Shown here one piece after another: positions 12,401-26,400 of a DNA stretch of 64,000 nucleotides. The notes beneath the pieces are model-generated. The model worked only from the letters and a program-made list of their open reading frames with translations, made no database searches and was not told the DNA's origin. A program made the position numbers and the translations under genes. The stretch is from NCBI GenBank assembly GCA_020086605.1, contig JACBWW010000047.1, positions 415,995-479,994 on the forward strand, given 5' to 3'. Origin of the DNA: Lanius collurio. Taxonomy: Eukaryota; Chordata; Aves; Passeriformes; Laniidae. Positions within the stretch are counted from its first letter, which is position 1. Each line of letters starts with the position of its first letter.

Positions 12401-15400
12401 AAGGAATGTATTTTAAGAATCGGAAAACCCCACATTTTTTGCTGTGTTTTTGCCCATATCCTATGAAAAGTGTCTTACAGGAGTTCCTCATATTTAGTCA
12501 AGGAGTGATTGAATAATAGTGAAATGACAAAATTAGGCCACACCTGCTCTGCAGTTTTTTATTTTGGACGTGCAGTTACAGTTTGCTTCAGTTTTACTTC
12601 CCTTGGCAATAAGCAATTCCAGACCCTTGACATTTCTGCCTGACATATTACCAGTAATATTGTGCTTCCTTGCCCCTCTTCTGTTTCTGGTGTTACACTA
12701 AGGGTAATATTGGGTATTAAATACTACATTTTCATTATTTCACCTCAAACTTGAGTCCCTTCTGAGTTAATAGCTTGCTAGGAAAGGTTTATAGTTTAGA
12801 GTGATTTTTGAAGGCAGTCAGTATTTGTATCAGTTTGAATGGTTGCCTCCATCACCACACAAACCTGTAATGAGTAGCCATGTAGATCTTTCAGAGTAAT
12901 CTTAGTTAAAATAAATGATGGATGGATAGGATGTGGCATGACTTCTGCTGAGGTCTCACTTGGATTGTGGTAAAAATGACACATACTGGTTCAGCTGGGT
13001 ATTTTCTTGGTGGATTTGCCTGTTGAAATCTATACAGCTATTTTATGTCCTTTGTCAGACTGGTTAAGTGTTACCTTTGAATCTGCCAAGATGTCTTGAC
13101 AAACTCCTTTGTCTCCCACAGTTACTGAACACAGACATGTTGGGGAGCCCACTAATTTAAGATGTCAGTGGTTGCAGTGGCTGCCTGCTCTCTAGGAGTT
13201 GTAGTTCTCCTGGTTTGCTCTCTTGACTGAGTAACTTTGCTAAGAAGAAATTTAATGGCTTGTTAACAGAGCCCCTTATAAAAGTCTGTGATGGTACTTC
13301 ATCAACTAAATCTCTTAGTTAAAAATACAGATTTGATTCAATGGTACATGTTGTCAAGTAAAGAATTTGAAACCTCCTCATTCTAGGAATGGCCTTCACA
13401 ATCAGTAAGGCACTAATTTGGCATAGCACATGTAAGAAAAGTATGCTTTAGTCTTGTGTTTCAATGGACTTCTTAATTGACAGCTTTTCTAAATTTATTT
13501 TTCTGGTTTTCTCAAGGGAGAGAAGTCATCAGCTTAGTAGTAGGCACACATAATTCCTTTGTGGATTGTAGCTGTGATTGAGGGGGGTTTATTACAATGG
13601 TATAGGTATTAAACACTTATCTAAGATATGCCTTTAATGCTTTCTAACATACCTTAAGTATTACAATGTAGTGCAAGGATGAAATATTTATAGTGGTGTA
13701 AGTTATAAGAACAATAAAAGTACTGCAACTGGTTTTAACACTTTATTGGAAATATTATTATATTGTATTTTGAAGGGGAGCTTGAAGAAATTATTCTCAA
13801 ATGGCTTTCAATAGGAAATATGTCCGCTGCTGTTTTTTCAGTGTTGAATGCATTTTGAGGTGGCCAGTTGTTTTATTTGTGCTCTATCAAAATATTCTGT
13901 TAGACTGCAGATCAGCCAGATCAGTAACTGGTGTTCCCACCTAAAGCTGGGTGGCTCTTTTTTTGTGTGGACTGTGGTGTTTGTGCAGCTGCACAGTGAG
14001 CCAGATAGGAAAAGTAATCTGTCTTGAAAATAATCTCTTTTTTTTTTTTCTTTTTCTAGGCTATTTTTCAGCAGAATGTAGTTGTACAGCTGCACAGTGA
14101 ACAGATCAGCAAACAAATGTGCTGGTATCCAAAAATGGTTTTGTGGGAATGGGAGCAAGAGAGTGAAGCAGTGGGGGAGGGCAGGACTGCTGCGTTAGGT
14201 GCAACACCGTCTTAAAATATTTGTTGAACTTCAGCCTTGGTTCTAACCAGAACAATTTGCTTACTTTCAGTAGAAAAATGAAATATTAAAATGCAGCTGT
14301 AACTGGTTCATCTTTTCAAGTATGTCATTCTTGCAAGCACTGCTTGGTATCTTAATAGGACCTAATTGAACAGTAGAATATTGGCACAAAGGTAAATTAG
14401 TTCTGTTATCAGTTCTGTGCATTAATAGGTGTTTCATGGACCACATCCAATTTCTATATGAAAGGCTGCAAATTAGATCCTGGTGAGCAGAGCTAGTACT
14501 TACAGAATTTCCAACTATTCTGAAGTTTTTATGTTCTTTCAAGCTCTGAGAAGGATCCCCTAGTCAGCAATTCCTTACAAATAACTGACCCTTTGAAGAA
14601 GCTGTCCAGGTGTTTTATGTTCAGAGTAAATGCTCCTTTCTGTATAACTGAGCTGGTGGATTGCTGCTGTATTAGTTCAAGATCATTTTATTATGCTGTG
14701 GACTTGGCTTTTCAAATACTTCACAGTTCAGATTTTTAAGAAGTATTCATGGTGTGTTCAGTTATGCATAAATGCTTTCTGTGCTCTTTAAGTCTTATCT
14801 GGTATTAACTTAGCAAATAGGGCTTGGATCAATTAGTTAATGGTCTGTTCTTACAAAGTGCCCCTCCTACTGGGCTGTAGGTTTTCAAATGAATGAGTTT
14901 TACTGAAATCCACAAACCTGTTTCCCTGAAATTGAAGAGGGAAGAAAATACAGGAGATGGGTGAGGATTTGTTAGAAATGGTTCATTTTAACTTTATGGA
15001 TCTGTAGCATGTTTTCCTGTTTGTATGTGCAGAAGCTAATGTCAGCATAAGACTGATAAAACAAAAACAGGGTATTACTTAGTTTAAATGGTTTTATGGC
15101 TTTCTTAAAATGTCTTTCAAAAACTGCAATATATTTCACATTAATTTTTCAAAAAATAATTCGCCTTAAAAACGTGTGCTATATTAATAGGATTTTGTAT
15201 TCTAGTAGTTGTTTAAAAATGTGAAATTTAAAAAATAGAGAGTAGGTTCATTAGGATTTTCAGATTCCAGCCTTCTTTTTGAACCAAATATTTGCATCAA
15301 GTATTGCACAGTTTGGGATGGAGGGGGGGAAGCTGCACACATCTCTCCTGCATGTACATTGGAGTGAATACCTGCAATATAGAAAAGAAGTTGAATTTCT

Positions 15401-18400
15401 AGGAATTGTAAGAAAAACTGTCTTCATATATCATAACTTTATTTCAAGAAATATTTCTCTTTTTAAGAAGTTGGCATTTCTCATAGAGCTGTTACTCTGA
15501 GGAGTTCTTAATAGAAATGAATTACACAAATGCTGAGCTTCTTTCTACCCCACAACAAGAGTGCCTTAGTTTGGTAAGAATATTGCTTTGTCCTTTTATT
15601 TAGCACCTCTTGTCTCTCTGGGTTCACTCTTGCCTTAGCTGGAGCATGTGTTTGGTGCAATTCATAGCTGCCTGTGAAATCTTGCTAAGGCACTTTACTC
15701 TCTGTGGCATTCAAGCTGAGTAACTTAGAGGAGTCAAAGATGTTTTTTTGTAGATGAGTAGAATGTTCTGCAGAGAAAACAAGGATAAGAAATTTGAACA
15801 ACAAGGAGGAGAAACTGAGATTACTTAGGAAGGAGCGTGGGAAGGGAAGAAATCAGTGCATTTATATTAGAAATATTTCAGGTTATTAAAATTGTTGGGA
15901 GCAGACAAGAAAAAGGGGGAAGAAAGTTGGGCACTTAAAGTATTCTAGTCAGCATTGTACAGTGAAAAAATGCTGTACTGCGTGGGCTGCAAATGCTGGA
16001 ATGACAGATGTGGCTTTCATTTGAGTTTGAATTTTGTATGACCACATTATTTGAATCCAGTTTTGTTGTTTTAAGTAAAGCCTAACTCTTGAACTAGTTT
16101 TCTAGTCTCAGTGAAGCAGTTGGTGATGAATAAACAAAGATGTCCCCCCAAATCATGTTCATATTCCTGGCTTTAGGGCATATAGTGCTATGTCTGAAGA
16201 ACAGTTGAAATAGTAAGCACTGTGGATAAATTTCAGAAATCCAAGGGAAATTGGATGAAAAAAGGATTTTAAAAAGATGCAAAACCAAACCCAGCACTGA
16301 TCACAGGTACCTTTGCTGAAGTAGCTGAAACACTCTAGGTAGACAGTGGTTTGCCTAGGGGTGGGCTGAGTTTTCCACACAGGGGAGGTAACTCTGCTCA
16401 GGTGCTCTGCTCAAGCCCCTGTGTGTGGAGGGTTCAGGCTCTCTGCATTTGCTGGGAATGCTCTCTCACACTGCTGAGTGGGAGGGGATGGGGTGCACTG
16501 GGCAGCACTGGCTGCTCTGCTGAAATGCCCTCTGGTGGGACACACTTCATCTTTGCCCCTGCAAGTGTACACATTCTAATTTTGGGGCTTGCCTTGGGGT
16601 GGGGTTGTCCCGCTGCCTGAGGTGTCAGGAAGGACTCTGTTCTTGTTGCAGCTCAGGGAAATGCATCAGGTGCTGTTGTTTCACCCATGCCCTTTATGGG
16701 TGCTGTAGTTTCTCCCCAAGCCACAGCTGGGAGTTCTTTTCCCTCCTGGCTGGCCAGGATCACATTCCTACTGTCAGGAGCTGTGGAGGGGAGGAGGAGA
16801 GGCTGCAGGGAATCAGATGAGTGAACAGAAATAAAAAAAAGGCTGACAGCAGTAATAGGTAGAATCTTTTTCAACTTTGGTGTAGCCTTGTCCTCAGGCT
16901 GCCCTTTCATATTCTCTTGAGGGGATTTGAGAGTCTTAATGCTCCTATAATGAGATCAGCTATATACAATTTTGTGCCACTGAAGTGTATAGAACTTGGA
17001 ATTCAGCTTTCCAGTATTATACACATATGAGTACTGCATGACAGGTTGAACATGACAGGTATTTACACTTGCCTAGAGAATAATGAAGCTTGTTTAAAAA
17101 GAAAGAAAGAATTAACTCTCTCTGGTTGGTTTTTTTTTGGAAACCTTTTATTAAGGGTACATTTATTTTTTAAGTATCAGTTCCATAACAAGACTTGCAA
17201 TAGAAGATACAGAATATTATATAATAGAAGATCAAATATACTTTGCTAGGGTTATTACTGTTTAACCTGAAAACAGACAAGTAATTGATTTTGAAGTTGG
17301 TCTGATGCTGCTCAACTCTAGTTTTTCACCAATGAATCACAATCATGGATTGCAAACTATTTTAACCATTAGGGCATGGAGAAAAGGTACCATTCAAAGT
17401 TAAACCACAATTAGGGATGCATGATTAAAGTTTCCATCTAATGTATTAGTAGTATTGTATGAGACAGTCACATGGAAGAGATCATGAGGTTGTGAAAAGG
17501 ATTATGAGCATGCTTTAGTCATGAATTTCCTGATAGAGATGTTTTAGTCTGGATCATGCTTGTTTAAATGAAAATAATTTAACTTTGTTCTGTTTATATT
17601 ACCATTATGTGGCAAAGGGGGAGAAAAGGTGTCTTATCTACAAAAGTAGTAATAATTAATATATATATTAATATATGCAAATAATATTTCAGTAAATTTT
17701 GGGGATGAACTTACCATACTGAACTACTTGAAACAAGTTTATCATGGCCCTGAAATCAATAACTGGAATGGAGGGGATTGAACTGGACACTAATCACAGT
17801 CATTCCAGACTGATGATTGAACATGAGTTGTTTATAAAAATAAACCACTAATGTACAGTGAGTAACCATTGACCTGTCTGATGTCCATGGAATCCATTTT
17901 GGTGCAGATGCCTCCATTTGACAGATATTCTTCTGGGCTGATATTTTTAAATGGGACAGTATTGCAAAAGATAGTTTTGCTTTTTTAAAAAGTGCTGTAA
18001 ATGTTTGAAGCTCCATTGAAAAATGAGTTTTCATATTTTGGATTTGCAGAGGTTAACAGGAGAAGGGTCTTCTGTGTTGACACATCTGTTTGCCGTGTCA
18101 AGTCCTTGGAAGGCAGCTCCTTCATTTTCTCTGCCAACCTGTTAAAGTACAGGAGCTTCCAGCAGGTTTTGTGTGTGTGCAATAATGTGGTTACAAGTGT
18201 TTAAGCACAAAACAGCCAGCTGGTATTTCAGGAAAAGAAAATGGACTTCAAATGTTTGTGGTTTGCTGCAGAGCACTTTTTTCCTGGCCGATTTCACAAA
18301 GCACATTTTAGTGAGCAGCTGGGAGGGGCTTGGGGAGGACAACCAGATTTGTGCTGTCTTGTGTGAGTGTCAGTGGCACTTTGGGATGCATTGACCAGGT

Positions 18401-19418
18401 CACTCATGCCTGTGAACATAGGGCAGCTCTAGTCAAGGTGCACATCAGGAGCTAAAACCACTGTTAGTATTGAAAGCTTAAGGCACAGCTGGCCTGATTC
18501 CTGTTCCCTTACATCCTTGCATTTGCTGCAGTGTAAAATGGTGAATTGTTGTCAATTCTGAACACAAGATACACTTTTGCAGTGTCTCCTTCATAACCTG
18601 ATGTTAAATTGCGAGTTTTTTACCTGCAACACTAAATTGAAAACCACATTCTCTCAATGATATAATTTTTAAAAATCATCACTAACTGCTTTCAGCTTGA
18701 CAGTTGCCAGCAATGTCAGTATTTTTTGAGTTACATAAGCAGGTGTTTTTCATATAACCCTACTTTTAAATAGATGTCCACAAAGATCTTTGAAGTCAGT
18801 AAACCAAAGTAAAAAGTACTAAAAATATGAATATTTAAGCAATACATTGAAACTGGTTAGTGACAACTTCTTTTTACACTGGTAATGGCCGATTTCAAAA
18901 TAGGGAATTGTGCAGTGTGTGTTGAGTGGAGGCACTTCAGCAGCACAAAAGAGAACAAATGGTACATAGGTTTTCAGCTGTATTACCTGCCTGTCACTTC
19001 AGTGAATGGCAAAATACAGCATTGTTACTTTAAAAGAATTTTTATTCTTTTGTAGATTGTGTTTTATCAAGATTTTCAATATTGTAGGTTATCATAAGCA
19101 TAGATGCCTCTGGAAATATGCACAAAAATGTTCTGATGTAACTGACTGTAAATATTGTTAATCTTATCATCACCTCCTGTAAGTATGATTTGTAAAACAG
19201 CATTTCTAAAATGCAAGGAGTTTGTCTCACTGTTGGATAAGAAAAGTACATTAATACAATTTCTGCAGTAAAAGTACTTCAGTTGCTATTCTGTTATTGC
19301 CAATATATAAAATGTTTTGTGAGTGATTCAGTTGGCATAAGTACCAAACTGATGTGTCATATAAATTGACATTGAGATTGCTTTTACAGCTAAGTGCTTC
19401 CCTTTGTGTTTCTTGTAG
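6489..19418 (+). other. SLC39A10 intron 1
   Basis: About 12.9 kb of AT-rich intron between the CpG island and the acceptor tcttgtag|gaaacag at 19411-19425. It contains a GA dinucleotide run near 10257-10268, a T-rich tract near 14039-14050 and a TA-rich stretch near 17655-17680. A moderately GC-rich patch at 16.4-16.8 kb shows no splice-bounded reading frame. No nested gene or recognisable transposon was found. Confidence 0.7.
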
Positions 19419-19427
19419 GAAACAGAG

Positions 19428-20489
19428 ATGAAGGTACACATGCACACAAAATTTTGCATCATTTGTTTGCTGACATTTATTTTTCATCAGTGCAATCATT
19501 GCCATGGAGATGGACATAACAGTGGTCCCAAAAAGGATCGTGTACACGACCATAATGACTATCAGATCTCAAATGAATCGTACTTCCAGAATGGAGGAAC
19601 AGAATCTATGCCCAGTAAATTTTCAACGTTGGAAGCAGAAAACGAACAAAAATACTACATTGAAAAGATTTTTGATCGCTATGGTGAAAATGGAAGATTA
19701 TCTTTTTTTGGCCTGGAAAAACTGTTAATAAGCCTTGGTTTGGGAGAGGTAAAAGTAGTGATGATAAATCATGATGATATTGGCCATGACCACGTTTCTC
19801 ACTTGTACGCTTTGGAAGTGCAGGAAGGAAAGCATTTCCATCCTCATAATCATGCTCACAGCCACTCAGATTCAGAAAACCAGACCACAGCTGGAGTGTC
19901 TGCAAAGAGAAATCATAAATGTGACGCTGAGAGAGACGCAGCGGTGCCCTCGGTGAAGGAGGATGGCAAACACGTTCATAACCAAAGCCGCCGCCACCAC
20001 CACCACCACTCGCGCCCGCACCGGCACGAGCACAACGGCACCCGCCACTCTCGCAACGACTCCATCAGCCACAGTGACCACACAGAGCAGAGCCATAAAC
20101 CTGCCACAGAGACAAACACCACCCAGGAGCAGCCAGAACGGAAACAGCGGAAACAGAAGAAGAAGCAAAAGAAGATCAGCGAGACGTCAGGAGACGCCAC
20201 GTGGGATTACGCCCCAGAGCACGACCCTGGGGATCAATACGAGCACAATCGTGTTCATAAACACGACCATGTCCACGACGCCTCCCACCTGCACGGGCAC
20301 CACCACGACCACGGCAGTGACCGCTCTGCCAGCCACGGGCACCAGGATGGCAGTTTGGGCAGTGCCGACGGGCACCGCCACACCAGCAAGCGAGAGGCAT
20401 CCCACAAGCAGATCAGTGTGAGGAAACACGCTCCTCCTGCGGCACGCGGCCACAAGGAGCGCAGTGAAGACGAGCATGAGCGTGAAGAG
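19428..20489 (+). CDS. SLC39A10: SLC39A10 coding exon 1 (residues 1-354)
   Basis: Encodes the signal peptide (starting [10 protein letters not shown]), a prion-like N-terminal ectodomain segment (around [20 protein letters not shown]) and a long His/Arg/Lys-rich region. The exon ends in phase 0 at GAAGAG|GTGAGT; the open frame runs on into the intron for only 16 codons. From about 19930 onward codons become strongly GC-ending (CAC, CGC, AGC), unlike the first half. A short run of five consecutive histidines lies near residues 189-193. Confidence 0.95.
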
Positions 20490-23400
20490 GTGAGTATGAA
20501 ATGGAGAGCTGGTAAGTTGACTTTCAGTGCTGTCACATAATAATTGAAGGTGCATGCAGACAAATAACAGAGAGGCGTGTTTGGGACCGTAGTGTAATAC
20601 AGGTAGCAGAGTGACGGTGCTAGAGGTCACTGCCACAGTTCTGAGCTTTATGGGTCAGCATTTCTGTGTGTCCATCACCCATCTTTTCTCAGAGACTATC
20701 ATCGTACCTATTTATCTGCATGAAGTTGATCCTTAAAGCTTGCTCAGATACCCTGCTTACAGATGAGGTTTCTCAATATTCAGGAATGCTGCCACCACAC
20801 ACACCTTTTTTGGACTTCTTTCTGAATCTGACATCATTACCATTTTTGAAAACTGTACAGACTCTCTTTCCTAAAACACCTGCATCTTTTCAGCACACTT
20901 CGGATACCTTTGTCCTGAGAGATTAAGAAGCAATTGCAGGTGGTTGGTGGAAGCTCCTCCTTTTTCCCTTTTAGCACCTGTTATTTCTGCAAGCACCGTA
21001 AATCCCTTCCCCTTACAGTCAACTACAGATGCAGGACCTTGTGATGTCATAATTTTAAACTAGAAGGATGGGAGGGAGTGCCAAGTTTGAGGTTTCATAC
21101 TGTATTAAAAAGTGAAACTCAAAACACAGAAGGTTGGTAGCTGAACAGAAGGGTTTAAAAACCTATTTTGGATTTACATTTTTCCACTCTTCACCTGTTG
21201 CTTTTTCTTCATTACTTGTGCTGTGCAAAGAATATGGAAACTCCTTTTCATTGACATTTATCAAAAGTTATGTAGGTGTTGGGAGACTCAAGTTTGCAGT
21301 GCAGATATTTTTACTGTTTCTTTCCCTTCATAAACTACTTAGATCAGTTTAAGACATGTTTTAGCACTGGTGGAATGTTTGGACCAAAGTTTCTGCTTTG
21401 TATATGTTCTCACATTATATACTGCATTTTCCATAAGCAAAAATAGATGCTTTTATATTGAATTTGTTTGTACAATTTGCTTGCAGTGCTTAAATGCTAC
21501 ACAGCTGCTACGGTACTACGGTCTGGAAGCCAGCTCTCTGATATCTCCTGAGCTGTTCGTGTACATGTGTCCTGCTTTGCTGTACCAGATTGAGAGAAGG
21601 CTTTGCATTGCACATTATGATGAGCTGGAAGATTTTACAAAAAGTAAAAATGCATCAGTCGAGAGTAATGATAAAACGGGTGCATCAGGTAGGTGTGTAA
21701 CAGCTGAAGCTTCAAAATTACTTTGCACTGTAAATATAAACTTCAGAGTCACAGCAGCCTGGTAGGTGGGGTCACAGCTTCTCCTAGGTAGTCATGGATG
21801 AAGGAACCCTTCAGGTTTGTACCTTTTCATCTTTTTTAACTATTATTTCCACTGTTTTATGTTTGCTTGTGGTTTGTTTTGTCGTTGATTTTTGTTTGGT
21901 TTTTTCCCCTCTATTGTTGAGGCCTAACCTCTTATCATTGGGCCTGGGTGTTTTGGGCTGTATATTCTCCCAACAGAGCTTGAGATGCTGAATGTTTGTA
22001 GTAGCAACACAGGCAAGGAACAGAATTTTTGGAGACAAAAGTGCCTCTAGGGATGAGCAAGTCCACCCACAGTTTGGATTATTGCCATCATTTTATATAT
22101 GTTACATCTTTTTTTCTTACTGGGACTAAGGTGGTCCATATGTTTGTCTCAAGGTTGGGAAGTTGCAGTGTTACTCTGGCGCTAAATTTCTTAATAAATT
22201 TGACCTGGACCTATTCATTCATTCACAGAAAACAGCACTTTCATCACACTTTATTCACTGGAAAATAAGATATGAGTTACTATTTTTGTATTTTAGCAGT
22301 GATACAAATATGTAGAATTGACATCCAGAATCTTTGGTGAACTTAAGAAATAAGCAAGTACAAGAGCATTTAAATTGTCATTTCTGTCACTTCCCTTTCC
22401 TTACTTCCAGTGTCAATTACTCTGTACTATTTCTCTCTAAGCATGTGAAATTTTTTTCATCAAAATCCTCTGTTGGCAGTTTCAATTTTTTTTGTGTGCA
22501 CCTTGAGTAAAACTGAGTAGAGTTCTTATCTCATTGCCATAGTTCTAAGCTAAAAATATTTTTACTGCTGTTAAAGCAGTTACTTGAAGGGCAGAACCCA
22601 TTGTTGTGATTTCATAACCAAATGTACTTTTCAAATACATGTTTGCCACTGCTGTCTTTCATAAATTATAATGGAACTGTTGATGTTTAGTTGCATTAAA
22701 ATATTAAAAATCTAAAAAGCCTTGGGTATAATGCCTGTGTTTTGAAAATAAAAGTAATTTGACTATTGATTAGTACATAGGTGCTTATTAGCATTATTAG
22801 AAATCAAGCTTGAAGTAACTACATTCTCCTAGATGTTAACAACTGTTGGAAAGAATGCACTGCTGGTAATCTTTCTTAACAATTCTCAAGTCATTAGAAT
22901 AATTAACTTCTTACAGATAAATCTCATCTAGTGACCTATGTCCTATCTTGTTAGCTGTTCAGAGATTGCTGTAACCCAGGTGCAGTGTGTGTTTTGTACA
23001 ACAGCAGATTGCTTTGTGGTGTGGTCTCAGTGTAGTAGGAGCTGACCCCTGCCTTATTCCCAAGAGCATTGCTAGGGTAGCTCTAAGCATCTTCTGCCAA
23101 TTAAAATGTTGAAACTTTATACAAAACTGTCATGTTGCACATGCTTTGAACCAGTTTAATTAGGAAGCTTCTACAGATGAGTGCTTCTTTTTAAAAGATA
23201 GCATATTATTTCTCTGTAATGAGAAAGGGAGTTGATTAATAACTCAGCTTAGAGACCTTTAACATTTTAAGAGACTTAATTTGCAAAATTAGTGAAGCTT
23301 ATTGTGAATGTTTAGCATGTTTTATGACATCTGTTACCTTGAGTATAAGTAACACCTTTGCCAGTTAGTTTGAAAATTTGGGTTCAAACTCATTGATTTG

Positions 23401-26400
23401 TCTCTCAAACTGTAACCTCCAGAACAGGTCAGCTTGATTAGATAATGATAAATCATTCTTCGTGACATTTTCCTGTATCTTCTTGTATTAACTACAGCAA
23501 GATATCAGTTGATGTAATAGTAATTGTTCCTTCTTATGTAAGGAAATGAATCACAAAATAACAACTTCTAATTTGAATATGGGGAAGTGTAGGAGGTGTA
23601 GGGCAAATGTCTGTCATTGAGTAACTTAACCTTATAGGTTGTAGGATTGTACTAAAATGAAAGCATGTGCCCATCAGAGCTAATATAAATATTTTTAGAT
23701 AGAAGTATTCCCCAAAGTTAGGAGGATGTCGTCACTTCTAAACATGAGCTTTCTGTGGTTTACTTTACTTTTAGTTAAAGTTTTAAAAAAATCATAACAG
23801 GCCTGGTGTTGCTTCTGTTCATTGATACCAACGTGGGACTTTTCCATTGCCTCTGCTAGTGTGGTTTTCTAAAGGAAAGTAATTTAATTAACTGATGGCC
23901 AAAAACTTAAAAAGCCATGTTGGGTTTTCTTCCTATAATTTAATAATTCTGTGACATCATCTAATAGAGGATTTTCAAGGGCTTATCCATAGAATTGAGC
24001 TTCCACAGTGTACCTGCTGGAAGAGGGGGCATTGTCACCCCTGAGGGTTCCTAAGCAACTGGAAAGGAGAAGCACACCCTGCTGTGAATGGAGCCAATAG
24101 AAGTCACACAAGTAAGCAGGGAGCAGTTTGTTTAAAGCTGGAGATCGCTTGGAGCTGTTGATTAGATGTATTTCAGATGAGATACAAAGCAGTAACTGCC
24201 TGTGCAGATGCCAGTGCTCCCTGGAGCTCGATCTGAGAGGGGCACAGATTCCATATTCTAATCTCATGTGCCTTATCTTAGTCATGATGCCGTGTTTAGG
24301 TCCTGTATCATTCATAGGAGTATTCCTGCCCCTCAGAGGTGTGTCTGCCAAATCTGCTGTGACAGATGAAACTTCAGCCTTTCTCTTTTTCTCCATGTAA
24401 GGCTGTTGATCGTCTAACCTGGCACTTGGCACCAGAGTGTGTCCAGACTGGGGGTGGTGTCCTGCCCAATGGCTGTGTCATTTTTATTTGGGCTGCTTGT
24501 GCATGCGTGCTTGGTTGAGCATTGAGGGACAGGTCCACATACTCTGGGTTTCAGCAGAGCCTGTCAGTCCAGGGCACATGGCTGACGTGCTCTGGGGATC
24601 AGTCGAGGCTGTGGCAGTATTTGGTCATCGAGGTCCTGCTTTTACTTCAGACCTATTTTTGTATTCCTGTTTTCCAACCTGTATTTTTCAGTTCCTCATC
24701 TGACAGCAGAATGTGCCTTATCACCAACTCTCTTTTTCTCTGGTCTCGGTTCTCATGTCTGTCAGTGCACACCTCATACTGTCTAAAGCTTTTTCCAGTC
24801 ATCTCCTCCCAGTGTGTGGTCTTGCACACCTTGCATTTCAGTTGGACTGTTTCCTTTTGTGCATTGTTGTGGAATGACAGCTACAGACTTTGTAAGAATG
24901 AATATCCCAAAATAAATTTTGAAGCAGCAGATGTTGTGAGGTTTGGTGTTGAACCAGACCAAGCCTGCAAGCAGCCACACTTCTGTTGGCAAATTTTTGT
25001 CAAATCTGCTCCATAGTGAGTTTGGTACAGACAGAATTCTTGGGATGTTCCACCCTGATGTTGACACTGAGCAGCTACAACATATTTGTTCTTTTTTTCT
25101 TCTCCTCTCACCCATACCCTGCCCCATTTTCCAGGATGTTTTCCCCTCCTTCTGGACCCTCACAGATGCAAGGAAAGTCAGATCGTGCTGTGAAATGTAG
25201 AAATGTTAGTGATTTTGAATCAGGAGTTGTTAACTTATATTTTATAGACATTTTTAATTAAAAATAGAGCTAGAAAAAAATCCCTGGAAGAAAATCAAAG
25301 TCTTTATGCTAAAACTTAAAGAAAATACTTTATTAGGGTGGGATGCTAACTGCAAGAGCCACGTCTCTTTGTGTATAGGATCGATTTCTTGTGTAATTCC
25401 TTCTTTTCAATGTCATGTAGAAATTTTCACATCTTCCCTAATTAACAGGAATATGTTGGGTATACCACATTCCATTATCACAGTCAGGAAGAATTGCTGG
25501 GCCCTTTTTAGCTAGTTGTCTTCTCATGTCTCACTGTATTACACTGTACGGTGAATAAGTCTGGTTTGGGTTTTTTTGCTGTGAATTTCAGTATTGCCTT
25601 TGTATTTTTCAGCACCTTTTGAATGAATAATCACACAACTTAGCTTAAAGGAAAGTCACCTTCTTAAGAGATTGTTGAAAGTCATTAATCAGTCTTAAAA
25701 GTTTCCCAGGTGTTGTTCTGATAACCTTTCTGTGTTCATTTCTTCCCACAGCCTGGTTTTGTGGTATCATCTCTATCACCGTCATTAGCCTGCTTTCCTT
25801 GCTAGGTGTGATCTTGGTTCCCATCATTAACCAATGGTGCTTCAAATTTCTTCTAACTTTCTTGGTAGCTCTGGCTGTAGGAACAATGAGTGGAGATGCA
25901 CTGCTCCATCTCTTGCCACATGTAAGTAGTGTCTCCTTACCTTTTATTCTTAATTGTAAATGAGTCTAGAATTTTCGAGGAACTGTTGGATAGTGTCAAT
26001 AAATAAATGTTCACTGATGCACACGTAATTGACTTGACTGTGAAAGACACCCTGAAACACTGTAGAAGACTTTCTGCTAACAAAAAGAAAGAAAATGTGT
26101 TCCCCCCCCCAAAAAAAAGAGGGGGGAGGAAATAGTTGTGTATTCATAGATGAACTGATGTCACACTATTCTAAAACACTCATGAGCCCAACAACAGTAT
26201 TTTAAAGTTAGCAGTATTGCTGTCTCTTGTTTACTGATAGTTGTGTATCAGTACCACCTAAAAGTATTTCCTGGGAATTAACCTGCCTGGTTATTACATT
26301 TGGGGGAGAAAGTAACCTCTAATGTTAATGAATCAAGCAATTGCCCAAGTTCCTGGGAAGGTAAGCACTTTTTAATTTATGATGATGTACTGTAATTCTA

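Noticed and set aside
13986..14100. Direct repeat CAGCTGCACAGTGA at 13986-13999 and 14087-14100
   Set aside because: Only 14 bases, in an intron next to a T-rich tract; likely chance or a minor local duplication.
19963..20421. 152-codon Thr/Ala-rich open frame inside SLC39A10 exon 1
   Set aside because: Shifted reading of CAC-rich histidine codons; the ZIP10 frame is clearly the coding one.
19872..20636. Minus-strand valine- and tryptophan-rich open frames opposite SLC39A10 exon 1
   Set aside because: Complement of the histidine-rich codons (GTG, TGG); no independent support.
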